From contig JADANN010000286.1 in the NCBI GenBank assembly GCA_018806985.1, forward strand, positions 434,001 to 498,000: DNA of 64,000 nt. The letters run 5' to 3'. The notes beneath the pieces were generated by a model that made no database searches, had not been told where the DNA came from, and was given only the letters and a program-made list of their open reading frames with translations. A program made the position numbers and the translations under genes. Each line of letters opens with the position of its first letter. Position 1 is the first letter of the stretch. Origin of the DNA: Angiostrongylus vasorum (taxonomy: Eukaryota; Nematoda; Chromadorea; Rhabditida; Metastrongylidae). Shown one piece after another: positions 35,129 to 46,799 of this stretch.

Positions 35129-35447
35129 GTCTTCTTCATCTAACCTATTTTATCGGTGTTCGTCGTTTCACGAACTGCGGTTCAAATATTTCCATATTTT
35201 CTCGGCCTCTGTCCACCAGTGTTGTGTAGGCCACCTTAAATGGGACGGATCGTGCTCGTTTTCTCCCAGGGTATCAACACAGGCATATTGGCCTCACACT
35301 GGTCGGGCTACCACATGCAGTCTTCGACCCTTGTTACCACCAAAGGTCATGTTCTGTAAGGTCAGCAGTAATAGTAGGTCAGTCGTAAATGAACCTAGTA
35401 TACTGGGATGATGCACGCAACTGTGTCACAACTGAGGTTGACGTGAT
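35129..35447. other. No recognisable feature
   Basis: Flank of the BEL insertion. No gene or repeat recognised. Confidence 0.35.
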
Positions 35448-35705
35448 GAACGTTGCGCAGTGGTTAGTGGCGCACTGCAATACACACTGTAACTTTCTCC
35501 GGCTCGATCCTACCCTCCGGACTCATCAACCCTTCCATCTCTCTGGTGTTCGCAAATTCGTGTCAGACTTGTCTGGGTGGATTGCACTACTGACTCGGCA
35601 TGTAGGTAAGCCAGCGTCATTCATCCTATAAGCCAGGCATGCATTCAGTCACCTTTAGTGGTACTTCATGCAGTCGAGTGCATGGCCCATCCCTCAAAGA
35701 TAAAT
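35448..35705 (+). repeat. SINE-A copy 2 (diverged)
   Basis: A-box-like TGCGCAGTGGTTAGTGG, B-box-like GGCTCGATCCTACC, core CCTTCCATCTCTCTGGTGTTCGC and CAGACTTGTCTGGG; tail truncated. Confidence 0.75.
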
Positions 35706-35786
35706 CGACAGTGAACGCTTCATGCTTTAGCTTTTTAATGTTTGATAAACAAACCAGCTTATGCACATACACGCCAGGATGGTAGA

Positions 35787-36080
35787 ATAAAAGGATAAAA
35801 AAGGATAAAACTCTCGGCGTTGATGTATCCTGAGGGATGCGCCATGCATTCGACTTCATTAAGCATCGTTTAGAGGTGATTGAATGCATATCTGGCCTTT
35901 ACAACGATTCGCGGTGGCCTACCGATGTGTCAAGCCAGCACTGCTATCCTCCCAGACATGTCTGGTACCAATTTCCCGACCTCGGTGGAATGGAAGGCTT
36001 GCTGGGCCATGGGCCCGGGGGTCGATTCCACATGTGTGTTACAGGGCGCCTCCGATCACTGCGCCACTCGCATCCCACAT
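35787..36080 (-). repeat. SINE-A copy 3
   Basis: Minus-strand copy with an AAAGGATAAAA tail at the left and head at about 36080. It lies about 80 bp from copy 2 in opposite orientation. Confidence 0.88.
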
Positions 36081-36410
36081 GATAGAATATTCTATCCTTT
36101 TTTTTTGCCAAATAATAAGGATTACTGATTGTGTTACAAACGAACAGATCAATAATTCATCCCATTTGGTCTGCGAATCTCACTTATTTTTGCTAATCAA
36201 GAGGTAAATTTCACCTCTGGATTATACTCATTTGTTTCCAGCATATATTCTCGTTCTCGTGTTTTCTTTCTGTTATTTACATCTTAAGGACTTCTGAACA
36301 CTTTGACGAACTTTCAAGACAAGTTTCAATTTTTTACGTGTTTTGCGGATGCGAAACAGTGAAGTGTTTAAATGAAATGCTCATATACTGGAATTATTGT
36401 AAAGATAAAA

Positions 36411-36706
36411 AGAGCACGTGTAGCGCAGTGGTGGTCGGAGGTGCCCAGCAATACACCAGGGATCGATTCCCGGGCCCCCTGGCTCACCAAGCCTTCCGTC
36501 CCTCCTGGGTCGGCAGATTGGTACTAAACTTGTCTGGGAGGGTAGCAGCAATAGCTCGATACATCGGTAGGCCACCGCTGGTTCATTTTAAAGGCCAGAT
36601 ATGCGTTCAATCACCTGCAAACGGTGCTTAATGAAGTCGAATACATGGCGCATCCCTAAAGGATTCGAGTGATCAACGCCGAGAGCTTTGTCCTTTTATT
36701 TTTCTT
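36411..36706 (+). repeat. SINE-A copy 4
   Basis: Head TGTAGCGCAGTGGTGGTCGG, B-box-like GGATCGATTCCC, core and tail complete. Confidence 0.88.
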
Positions 36707-36779
36707 GCGGAAGCGTAACAGTAAAGTGTGAAATTTAAGTGTTCAGTTGCTGGAATAATTATAAAAATACTACTCTCTA

Positions 36780-36970
36780 ATAACTCAAAAGATCGGCTTG
36801 CTAAACCTCAGGATAAATAATTTATATATCTATATGTGTATATGTTCCTACGATCTGCCTTGCTGAGCAGATGCGAGGTTGGTATAGGTTGTCGTTGTTA
36901 TTGTTGTTGTTGGTCTTGTGGTTCGACGTGTGACGTTTCGCCGATTTCGCCCTCTTGAGGGCCTGGAGGT
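36780..36970 (-). mobile_element. Penelope-like element end fragment
   Basis: Contains the GGTTGGTATAGGTTGTCG / GTTGTTGTTGTTGG text and hammerhead-like core shared with 3331-3430 and 57770-57920. Confidence 0.55.
36929..36963 (-). ncRNA. Decayed hammerhead-like motif
   Basis: The minus strand reads CTCAAGA, GGGCGAAATCGGC, GAAAC, GTC. CUGANGA is mutated to CTCAAGA. Confidence 0.45.
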
Positions 36971-37022
36971 ATTTTATGTAACAATAGCTTTGTAATTCGG
37001 TGAAATATCTATAGTACTCATA

Positions 37023-37402
37023 CTTACTTGCTTGGATACTTGGACGGCCAGTCCTCACTGGTTGTGCGGGCCCCAATATATTCTCCACTTTTCAGAGTTT
37101 TGCTGTTTTAGCCATCGTGTTTCTCTGGAGTCCTGAGGTCAACCTGGCCAAAGTCTACCCCAGGTAGTTACCACCACAAGCAATCGTCTCCCTTGTGGAT
37201 CAGTTGCCACCATGCGACTAGTTTGATACCAAGACGGTAGTGGCTCCTGGTATCGATTTGCTCTTAGCTGGGCTTCCTGATTGAAACGCCGGACTTTTTT
37301 CTCAGCTTGGGAGATCCTGCCGAGGTGATGAATCCCGCCGCTGTACATCCATCCTGACACCCAGGAACACCTTTCAGTCACAATGAGGCGGTAGACCTTT
37401 GA
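37023..37402 (+). repeat. SINE-B copy 4
   Basis: Near full length, from ACTTGCTTGGATACTTGG to GAGGCGGTAGACCTTTG. Confidence 0.85.
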
Positions 37403-37559
37403 GAGGACAGTACTAATAATGATCGAACATATAAATGAACGCCACTTTGTTTAAGAATTGCCCACGGTGTTGTTGCTAGTTGGACCACCCGTGACTTGTT
37501 GACATGGGATGACGATTGGGACCCATGCAGGTCAGGAAATCATCGTGAAAAAAAGGAGC

Positions 37560-38480
37560 CCGATCACATTTGTTAGTGAGGCGTTCGTCTTTCCGGTTCA
37601 TCCTTGGACTATTTGAAATTTATTCAAAACGCCTTAAGAGTCTTGCGCTTTGACGTTTTGATTCCTGCGCTAGAATCCGGATATTCACTTCAAAAGCATA
37701 GCCATTGTGCTATTGTGCTCTATCTTCACCTACAGGAGTGCTTTGTCAAATTTTTATTTTACCGTCCAGATATTCTGCTATGCGGGCACAAAGTGGTCTA
37801 ACCGTTCTCCCAATGTATTCTTCACCGCGTACCTTACATGAGTTCAAGTATATTGCACTTGAACTCATTCAATCCCCCGTTTTCGCCTTTAGGACAGATC
37901 ACACAGTTTTCTGAGCTGCACAAACGATAGCAGAGGCGATTGAGTACTAGTTGATGACGCAGGCAATTCGGTGGGTGGTCAATAACTGCCACAAAACCGC
38001 TTTTCTTAGGCACCTCTTAATGGCGTAATTTATTTCGCTTGGTGTGAAAAGGTGCCTTAAAGGGATCTTAATTAGGTTCAAAACATTATTTTGAAGATCT
38101 ACGTTTTTGTCTAACCCGACTGGCTTCTGCTTCATAGCCATCGGAAGTGGCTATTTTTCGTACCAAGTTTAGCGATTCCTTCCTTTACCCTTTTTCTGAG
38201 CACACATTTTTTAGCCTTTCGGCACAAGTTTTGATGAGTGCTTTTTTTCATGTCGGGAAGGATGAGAGGAGAGGTAATGCACTAGTATATTTTCACTATT
38301 TGGCTTACGATGCCATTTTGTTATATACGCACTATCTAAAAGCCTTATTTGAATATTTAAGAATGGAAACCAGCTCTCGGTTGGTTTTTCCCCAAATTGT
38401 TCAGATCGATGGGATGTTGTTTCTTTTGGCGGAAGACATCTTCAAGCTTCTTCGGAATGGGGGGTCAGAGTAATAGCGTG
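37560..38480 (-). pseudogene. Penelope-like element: RT C-terminus and GIY-YIG nuclease
   Basis: Minus strand order: ESWFPFLNIQIRL, ITKWHRKPNSENILVHYLSSHPSRH (38240-38400); then PPNCLRHQLVLNRLCYRL and SENCVICPKGE (37880-37980). YLNSCKVRGEEYIGRTVRPLC (about 37770-37855) is the GIY-YIG endonuclease core with the catalytic Arg region. ARIAEYLDGK and ILAQESKRQSARLL follow. Several stops and frameshifts, so it is a dead copy. PLE nuclease makes the nick that primes reverse transcription. Confidence 0.82.
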
Positions 38481-38859
38481 CTTTGGACCAAAATTTAGCG
38501 CTCCTCTAATTCCTTTCGAGTACTTGTTGAGTTTTTGGAATACTAGGAAAACAGCGCTAAATTTCTTTTTAATAATGTGGCTTTTCTTTGCACTGCCCTG
38601 CTTTTTAATCACGCGTTTTGCAGATCTGCGAGGTGTGCGAGGTTAATAATTAGAATGAGTGTTCTGGTTGTGACGGTTTTCTTCATGTCAGTGCGTTGCA
38701 AAACTTTATGGATTTTTCTTTCTTTCGAACTTTGTTCTTTAAATAAAATTTTGCACTTTCTTTTTCATATTTGCTTCATTTTTAATGCACAGAGCTGGAT
38801 ATAAATCCTTACGTTCATGTTTTTATTACTGCATTAAGTTTTCTTCAATTATTTTCTTT

Positions 38860-39310
38860 TTGCAGAACTCCGGACCGCAGATGTCTGCTGTGGGGAATGA
38901 ACGCGCTATTATGCTTTCCGGGGGCTAGCGCGTTCACCATCACACCACATGGGTCCTTCGTTTCATGGGTCTTTCGGCCAATTCCATCGATCAGTGCCAT
39001 CAGCAATCACCCGTCAATTGTAGTAGGCAGAAAATAAAAAATAAACACTGTGATTTCAACTACACACTCATCTTAACTGGCTTCAATGCCGCTGGGGGGC
39101 TCCCCAGATCAATCCCGTTGACGGGTGGTTGCTGATGAAACTGATCGATAGAACTAACTCAGACAGGCAAAATGAAAGGCCCTCATGGTGTGGTGGTGAA
39201 CGCGTTAGCCCCCAGAAAGCGTAATAGCGCATTCGTTCACCGCAGACACCTGCGGTCTGGAGTTCTGCAAATATCTCAGCATCTTGTGGTTGTATGACGC
39301 ATAATACTCT
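38860..39310. repeat. Family D inverted pair
   Basis: A plus-sense copy (CAGAACTCCGGACCGCAGATG...ACCATCACACCACATGGG) is followed by a minus-sense copy (GGTGGTGAACGCGTTAGCCCC...GCAGACACCTGCGG). The middle is the CAGCAATCACCCGTCAA block. Confidence 0.75.
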
Positions 39311-39368
39311 GCCATAAAAATTGTATTAGGCAGAAAATAAAGAGTAAATATGGCATTTTCTTTTTATT

Positions 39369-39716
39369 TAGTACGACCCATCTTTCACACCTGCTGTGCG
39401 GATCCTGCACTTCTCACTTTTTTTCGTTCCATCATCTGCGAAGGTCTTCCAAATTTTACGTGTGGGTTCGGCTGCCACTTGAGCATTTTCCTATCATCTC
39501 GAATGCCTTTGACTGGTCGAGTCGATTCTCTCTAAAGTCCAGTGATAGCCGAGCTGGAGCGTTCCGATTTGGACGACATCGAGTGGTTTTTCCCGGACAA
39601 GTCCGGCACCAATTTCCGGACCGCGAAGGAATGAGAGGCTTTGTGAGCTTAGAGCGGATTCGAAGCAAGACTGTGCTCGTGGCGCTCTACATCACTGCCA
39701 ATGTGCTATCCCCTTC
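39369..39716 (-). repeat. SINE-C copy 2
   Basis: Matches the copy at 58157-58513, including CTGTGCGGATCCTGCACTTCTC and the core GACAAGTCCGGCACCAATTTCC. Confidence 0.78.
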
Positions 39717-39857
39717 TCCATGTGTTTATCTTGAACTAGGGCCAACGTAAAATTTGAAAACAGAAGCAGACTCGAATACTTGTTTTCTACGGTTTAAATG
39801 TTGGACTTCAGACGGTGCCAAAAGAACCGCTTACGAAACCAGAGTTGTATCCGACTA

Positions 39858-40142
39858 GGATAAAGAAGGATAAAGCTCTCGGCGTTGATCAGTCCTTGAG
39901 GGATGCGCCATGCATTCGGCTTCATTAAGTATCGTTGAAGGTGATTGAATGCATATCTGGTCTTTACAATGACTCGCGGTGGTCTACCGATGTATCGACC
40001 CAGTGCTGCTATCTTCCCTAGACAAGTCTGGTACCAACTTGCCGACCCCAGAGGGATGGAAGGCTTGATGGGCCATGGGTGCGGGGATCGATTCCACGTG
40101 TGTGTTGCAGGGTGCCTCCGACCACAGCGCTACACGCGTCGT
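39858..40142 (-). repeat. SINE-A copy 5
   Basis: Full-length minus-strand copy; tail AAAGAAGGATAAAGC at the left, head at 40142. Confidence 0.88.
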
Positions 40143-40464
40143 TATATCGACTAGGTAACCATTAAATAATTCTAGACACAACATCGTCTTAAAAATTGGA
40201 CAAAATGAAGTATCAAATCCATTCCCGTCTTCGACTCTATCCGCATAACCATTGCCGCAAAAGCTAGAAGAGGTGGGAGCTTCTTTCACAACCACGATGC
40301 AGTTATTAAGGTGTTTTCGGAGGGCTCAAAGATTTCGAAGCATAGTTTTTTTCTGTCGTGATAGAATGACGAAGCTGGTATGTGGTTGGCAGAAACATGT
40401 ACATTGTCAAGGTTTCATTTCTGTTAGCAAAATCTTCTTCATAGCATTCGAGTGCTCTTATAAT

Positions 40465-40925
40465 TGACCGCAGAATCCACTGCTTTCCTGGGAAAATTTG
40501 GGTAGTAGGGCAACAAACCTTAGTCCGATCTGCAGAGACAAACCGCTGTTTTGATGAAGAGACTACAGTCTAGTACGGTTATCTCGGGATTGTAGCAAGA
40601 ACACTAGACGAGTGTTCACCATGCGTATGAGCTAAGAAAACAACAGATTATCAAACTGCGGGCAGGAATCCGAATCCGACTATATTCCTCGATGAGGATT
40701 ACAAAGTAAAGCAGAGAAACGCACCATACCAAAAAAGTGGAAGGGGGATCCAATTATCTACGCAATATAGTTAGTTAATATAGTTATAAAAACGAGCTAA
40801 TTTATGTTAATTAGGACATAAAACTGGCTTAATTGGACACTAAAACCGCGTATCTTCACGAATAATGCCACTCCGACAGATTTTTCCCTTGGTTTCTTTC
40901 TTTGACGACGCTCATTCACAGAACT
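40465..40925. repeat. Direct duplication, copy 1
   Basis: Shares CGGTTATCTCGGGATT, AATCCGAATCCGACTA, CCAATTATCTACG and CACGAATAATGC in the same order with 41560-41995. Confidence 0.7.
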
Positions 40926-40957
40926 GATTTACTTTATTCGTGCTGATGTACGTGCCG

Positions 40958-41255
40958 ACCACCTCTTTGTGGCTGGTAGGTGTTCCTGGGGGTCGGACTG
41001 CGATGCTCAGCGGGGATTCATTTCTCCAGCAAGGTCTCCCAAGGTGAGAAGAAGTCTGGCATTTCCACCAGGACGCCCAGCTAAGAGTAAAGCACTACCA
41101 GAACCCACCACCGTCCTGGTATCATAGTTGCATGGTAGCAAATCTCCTTCTGATCCACAAAGGCTGCGACTACATAGGTTGGTAACGATCTGGAGAAAGC
41201 TTCCAATAGGTTGACCTCCAGATTCCAGGCAACCACAATGGCTAAATCAGCAAAG
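40958..41255 (-). repeat. SINE-B copy 5
   Basis: Minus-strand copy from GGCTGGTAGGTGTTCCTGGG to CCACAATGGCTAAATCAGC. It lies between the two duplicated blocks. Confidence 0.8.
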
Positions 41256-41261
41256 CTCCAG

Positions 41262-41530
41262 CCTCAGTGCGGCCCACACTGTGAGCTCCCGTTTATGACG
41301 TTAGGCGGTGAGACAACCGGTGAAAGGCGACCAAATCTCGTGTTTCAAAGGACGTCATTGGAAACGGACAAAAGGAGCACCCGCACGAACGACACGCCGT
41401 GAAGGATGCTTCTTTCTTTGTGCATTTATAACACCAGAACAATCTCTTCCGACGACGTATCTCTTGCGGCTTCTGGTCGCATCAAATTCCATCTGATCGC
41501 CCTGCAAGAAACAATCTATTTCAATGAACA
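41262..41530 (+). pseudogene. LINE 5' fragment (endonuclease start)
   Basis: Reads KLQPQCGPHCELPFMTL, then LCIYNTRTISSDDVSLAAS and RIKFHLIALQET. This is the opening of an apurinic-type LINE endonuclease, where YNTRT and ALQET hold the conserved Asn and Glu. It breaks off after ALQET. Confidence 0.7.
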
Positions 41531-41559
41531 GAATTTCTTCCACAAAACGCGAGCGATCT

Positions 41560-41995
41560 TTCAACTGACCGCAGAGTTCGCTATTTTCCTGAAAGAATTT
41601 CACTTGTAAGAAGCCACTGTTTTTGATGAAGATTTGCGCGGACCACACTCGAGCACGGTTATCTCGGGATTCTAGGAAGAGTAACGCTCGACCAACGTCC
41701 AACGTACTAATGAGGTGAGAAGGCAAAAGTTCATACATCTGCAGATGAGAATCCGAATGCGACTACATTCGTCTATGACAGTTGCAAAGCAAAGTAGAAT
41801 GCTGCACCATTTGGAAACAGTAGAGGGGAAGGAGTCCAATTATCTACGGAATATGGTTAATAACGGGCTAAATTATATTTATTTGGATTTGAAGCAGAAG
41901 CTTATTTGGATACCTAGGCTGCTTGAATTCACGAATAATGCGGACTCCAGTATATTTTTCCTTGGCTTCTTTCCCTCGCGATAACCATCCACACA
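41560..41995. repeat. Direct duplication, copy 2
   Basis: Same blocks as 40465-40925, diverged. It begins shortly after the truncated LINE frame. Confidence 0.7.
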
Positions 41996-42730
41996 CTTCC
42001 ATTTGCTTCAAGTGTGTAGACGTCCACGAGGTCCATATTGTGATCCATAAGTCGTTTACAACCAACTCATGTTAGCTATAAGCATGCCATTGTCTTTTTA
42101 TGGGTGATATTTCGCTAGCATACTTACATGACTTTGGAGTGCATTCCACCATTGTTCTCGTCTATTCTCTTTCCTCGTCCATCTATGACCATTTTTTCTT
42201 TTTGTGCATAAATGACACTTCTATGTGTCGCTGTCGAAAGTTTTTTTTCCAGTATCTCGAACCTGGGACAACTCTTGTAAGCATGACCTAGGGCTTGACG
42301 TCTTTTGGTATCGATTATATTTGAGAAAACGTCATGTCGTTCAGTGCTCGTTGGGTCTGCCTAAAATTTTCAAGTGGCCGAGATTTTAGTTTTTTAAATG
42401 TGGCGTGGGAGGATCGTTGATTAAAAAAGGTTGGCACAAGGTTTTGGAGTCGTTAGCTGACTGGTAATTCCTTCGAGAGGTAGGAGCGCAGCTTATACGA
42501 GTTTTCTCCCTGTGCCCAATTTCTCTTTCATGCCATCTAACACTCGTTGAATGGCACTGGCGGAAGTGGAGTCTGAATTGTGTAATCAAAGAGCTATCCG
42601 TAGAATTTTTTCGGCTTCGTACAGTGTTTGCGTACAGAAGAAGATAGAAAAAGTGCACAATAAATTGGTGTTTTCCCAAATTCGGTGCTCTTCCATACAT
42701 TTTCTCGCATCACTGGATATCCCTATCCTT
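41996..42730. other. No recognisable gene
   Basis: A 104-codon minus-strand frame (42386-42700) is basic and unlike any family I know. Confidence 0.3.
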
Positions 42731-42734
42731 TTCA

Positions 42735-42965
42735 TTTACTGCCCACTCTTTTTAATGGCAGGATATGTTGCAAAATATAACTTCTATGGTGCTGAGATAT
42801 TTGCAAAACTCCGGACCGCATGTGTCTACGGTGGGGAACGAGCGCGCTATTATCCTTTCCGAGGGTAACGCGTTCACCCCCACACCATGCGGGTCCTTCG
42901 TTTCGCCTATCTCTCAGCTAGTTCTATCGATCACTGCCATCAGCAATCACTCATCAGCGTGATTT
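42735..42965 (+). repeat. Family D repeat
   Basis: Clean copy: GGCAGGATATGTTGC, GCTGAGATATTTGCAAAACTCC, GGTAACGCGTTCACCCCCAC, TCTCTCAGCTAGTTC. Confidence 0.8.
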
Positions 42966-43289
42966 TGAATGCTGAATATTCTTATGCATCATTTCTATCA
43001 GTGATGGTTGTCCTGTTAAAGATAATGCCCTCTATATGACCTCTTCGTTCCATTCGAGCAACGCTACAGGGCAATGTTGCGCGCTGATCAAGGGTGAATG
43101 GTCAAGTCGTTTGAAGGAATGTGTCGGTTTTCGTGCTTTTCCTTCCTCAAAAGAAATCCGAAAATCGCTCTCCAAAGAACTGATGCTCCAAGTGTACGGG
43201 AAGAAATTATGGTGTCTCGTAAACGCATTTTTGAAGTGTGCATGAATTTCATGGCTACTGGATAGAAACAGGAAACTGGTTGAGAGAGA

Positions 43290-43475
43290 GGCGATAGGGA
43301 GGAGCCATATCGTGAAATGGTGAACTTGTTAGCCTCCGGAAAGGGTAAAAGTGTGTTCGTTCCGCACCGCAGACACCTGCGGTCCCGAGTTTTGAAAATA
43401 TCTCTGCATTATTGTGGTTGTATATCACACGATACCCTGCCATGAAAAATTCTAGTAGGCAGTAAATAAAGAGTT
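43290..43475 (-). repeat. Family D repeat
   Basis: Minus-strand copy: GGTGAACTTGTTAGCCTCCGG, CCGCAGACACCTGCGG, ATACCCTGCCATGAAAAAT, GGCAGTAAATAAAGAG. Confidence 0.78.
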
Positions 43476-43599
43476 AGCATTGAATCGAAACATTATTTTG
43501 AAGAGGTGAGATTTTCTTCTGAATTCCTTAACCGCTATGAATACATGAATATTTAGACAGCACATGAAATTACCTGAGAGAAACCGAAAGAAAACAGGG

Positions 43600-44700
43600 T
43601 TTTCATTTCGGGACGTTCAAATTAACTTACCGCTACACAATCAAATGGTACCGAAAACCAAGCGACAGAAATAGCCTTGTTCAGCACTTCTCCTTTCACC
43701 CTCACACACAAAAAGAGCACTCGTGAGAACAGTGTTTCGAACAGCTATCAGTGTGTGCACAGGAAGAGAGTAGAAGGAAGAATCTGTGAAATTGTCGCGG
43801 CGAATAGCTGTTTAAAATGGCTAAGAAACGGTAGCACCTAGGGATAGTTTTAAAAGGAATCACCATACCCCCCTCACAAGAAAGGTCAAACGAGAATAAG
43901 GTCGCTTTAATCCTGCCCCTCATTTCTAACGAAATAAGTCGGGCTGTAAAAAGTTGCTTAAGAACAGCCAGTACAGAGAATTTAGCTGTGATTGGAATAG
44001 CGGAAAATCCTCTGAGACTCCAGATAGCGCGTAACCGTTTATATGAGTGTCTGTGCATGCAAAAGGCAAAATTTTACGTATGCCCCAACGATAGAGACGG
44101 TGTTTGCATGAGTTTGGGCACGGCTTATCTGATCCCTTGTAAAGCATGCGGGGACGAGTATGTTGGAAAAACAGGTAGACCACTCTGCATTCGTATAAAA
44201 GAACATCTAATCGGTGAAGTTAAAGTTAAACCAAATGCTCCACTAGAAGCGCATAGATCGGGAGACTAACGGTGAAGATTTTGATGCAAAAGCCATTATC
44301 CTCGCATATGAGTCAGGAACTTCAGCGCTCAAAACTATCGGAGCATTCTGGACAAATCCTGAAAATCCAAATGTGGACCGCAGGGGAGGAATGCCTCTTT
44401 ATGAAGGTGATTTCATGCAATATCTTGCGCTGATATTTTAATGTGAGGAGGACATTCTGTTCCATGTGAACTCTGAGCGATTGGTCTCCACGTGAAAAAC
44501 TCCGTGGAAGACTCATAGATAGCGATGAGTCTGCCAAGAAGCTACATTGCTTCCAATGGAACTGAAACCTAGTTTTCGTGGTTTTCCTATTGGGTTGTGG
44601 AGGTATTTTGCTTATTAGACTACAATCGACTTGATCTATCCAAGTGCTGAAGAAGGCGAAATCAGCTGAAACGTTAGCTTTTGTTAACAAACACTATAAT
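43600..44700 (+). mobile_element. Penelope-like element 3' half with GIY-YIG nuclease
   Basis: The RT C-terminal remnant (PKTKRQK and HTKR-like text, 43620-43740) leads into a 93-codon open frame at 43988-44269 with ARNRLYECLCMQKAKFYVC, then AYLIPCKACGDEYVGKTGRP, LCIRIKEHL. This is the GIY-YIG core (YLI...YVG) with the Arg and a Cys-bearing connector. After a frameshift, IILAYESGTSALKTIGAFW and NVDRRGGMPLYEG finish the protein near 44440. A hammerhead-like motif lies at 44644-44678. This is the best preserved PLE nuclease in the window but it lacks most of the RT. Confidence 0.85.
44644..44678 (+). ncRNA. Hammerhead-like motif at a PLE 3' end
   Basis: CTGAAGA, AGGC-loop-AGCT, GAAAC, GTT, AGC. 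The core is intact with U at the cleavage position, which is allowed. Stem II contains a mismatch. Confidence 0.55.
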
Positions 44701-45775
44701 AACAACTTGCTGTGTATTGTCAAGCGACAAGGATAAAGGATAAACCGAGGAGTAACAGCGTAAATACCATTACGCCACACGCACCCTATTTTCAGGAGAT
44801 AACTATTTCAATTGTGTATAAACTAGTCCGTAAACTATTATATTATAGCTATACTCTGTTCCGGCTATAGTTGCTAGTCCAGAAGCAACATGTGTTGGAT
44901 CAGTGCTATTCGCTTTTTTTTGTGCTCATGTTTTGAGGGAAAACAGGCTATAATCAGCTTCCACGTGTAAGTCGTCACAGAGCCATGACATCTACTGCTT
45001 CTTGCTGTGCTCTCTTTTCTTCAACTCGTATTGTTCTTATTCAATTTCATTTCATTCGTATAAGGAAGGCCTTAACATCAGACCTGACAAGATTTTTTTA
45101 TTTACGCTTATTTTCAATTTGAGGCAAATTTGGAGAAACCTCTGTAAGAACAAGAACCGTCGAAATATCTCCCAAGTTTAGAGCAGTTGCTAAATAATTA
45201 CTGTGTTATCATGAAAATCGCAAGATTCTTCTCTATGGAGACTAATTCTTTCCCCGGTAAGCATCGTAAAGTTGCTCTACCTCAAGTGTTCCCGATTGAT
45301 GTTGTTTATCGTTTGGAATGTTTATGTCTCACCGAGTTCTTTGTAGAACTGCGTCATCTATGCAATTGACGGCTCAAGCCTCGGAGGGAATATAGAGACT
45401 ACTCAGCGTCTTTTAGAGAAATTGTAGCTACATTATCTTTACGCAAGCTTTAAATCGTTCTAGAGTTGTATCCACTACTCTGCCTCTGTTTGGAAACATT
45501 GCAATTGTGCTTTCTTTGCACAGGCTTCAAATCGATACAGAAAATCTTCTATATGCTATATGAAGGAATTGCCTAGCACGTGCGACGAGCCATTAACCGT
45601 TCGTTGATTGGTTGCTCAATGTATTCTTGGTCCATTCTCACTAACTACGTCTACCATCCGATGAAATTCCTGGCGCTTCTTTTGTAACAATGTCTACTTT
45701 CGAACTAACCCCTACAATTTTTTGTGCATATCGATTTCAGACTACTTATTTCAAATTTCAGACTTTCGATTACTG
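44701..45775. other. No recognisable gene
   Basis: AT-rich intergenic sequence; no family resemblance on either strand. Confidence 0.35.
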
Positions 45776-46068
45776 GGCGCGTGTGGCGCAGTGGTTGGAG
45801 GCGCTACTGCGACACACACGTGGAATCGATCCTCGCGCCCGTGGCCCACCAAGCCCTCTATCCCTCCGGGGTCGGAAAATTGATACCAGACTTGTCTGGG
45901 AGGATATTAGCACTGGCTCTATACTTTGCTAGGCCACCGCGAGTCATTCTAAAAGGCCAGATATGCATTCATTCACCTCCAACGATACTTAATGAAGGCG
46001 AATGCATGGCGCATCCCCCTAGGGATTGATCAACGCCGAGAGCTTTATCCTTTTTTCTCCTTTTATCG
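45776..46068 (+). repeat. SINE-A copy 6 (near consensus)
   Basis: Head GCGTGTGGCGCAGTGGTTGG is a good A box. AATCGATCC is one base off the B-box consensus GWTCRANNC, about 37 nt on. Core: CCTCTATCCCTCCGGGGTCGG and CAGACTTGTCTGGGAGG. Tail: GCATTCATTCACCTCCAACG and ATCCTTTTTTCTCCTTTTATC. Confidence 0.92.
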
Positions 46069-46503
46069 ATTTCAGACCTTTGTAATATTCTAGAATATCC
46101 ACCCGTTGTTAACGGTTGCCAAGATCCTTATGTATTTACAACTGCAAACGGTCTCGATACATATTACTGTCAGCACGTTACAAGTTCACTGATCACAGAA
46201 AGCTCTAGTAAGGTAAGTCTGAGGTCTGACACTCTCGACACATTTCTGAATGGCGAAATCGACATAGACAGAAAAGTCGTGACGCAACCGGTCTATCAGC
46301 CGACGTGCTTCCAGTAAATTCCACCTGACGCCTTTCCCTTACTTTCAAGGAAAAAGTGGCGATTCCGATTAAAATTAAGCATTCTGCTTTCTTAGTTGTC
46401 ATACCTGAAGTGTTAGAGGCGAACCAAAGAAGTAACCTTGGGTTTATGCATAATATTCCTAAATGAATCCATGTGAATAAATTTATGGTAATATTGGAAT
46501 CTA

Positions 46504-46790
46504 TGGGCGCGGTGTAGCGCAGTGGTTGGGTGCACCACTGCGACACACACGTGGAATCGATCCTCGCGCCCATGGCCCACCAAGCCTTCCATCACTCCGG
46601 GGTTAGCAAAGTGGTACCAGACTTGTCTGTGAGGATAGCAGCTGGCTCGATACATCGTTAGGCCACCGCGAGTCATTATAAAGACCAGATACGCATTCAA
46701 TCACCTCCAGCGATACTTAATGAAGTCGAATGCATGGCGCATCCCTCAGGGGATTGATCAACGCTGAGAGCTTTATCCTTTATCGTTTAT
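46504..46790 (+). repeat. SINE-A copy 7
   Basis: Full-length copy in the same orientation as copy 6, about 440 bp away. Confidence 0.9.
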
Positions 46791-46799
46791 TGAAATCTG

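Noticed and set aside
36822..37088. Asn-rich minus ORF
   Set aside because: Produced by the GTTGTT repeats of a PLE end fragment.
45776..46068. True tRNA gene at SINE-A heads
   Set aside because: The A and B boxes are tRNA-like, but the sequence cannot fold a full cloverleaf with an acceptor stem, and it recurs with the same core and tail 13 times.
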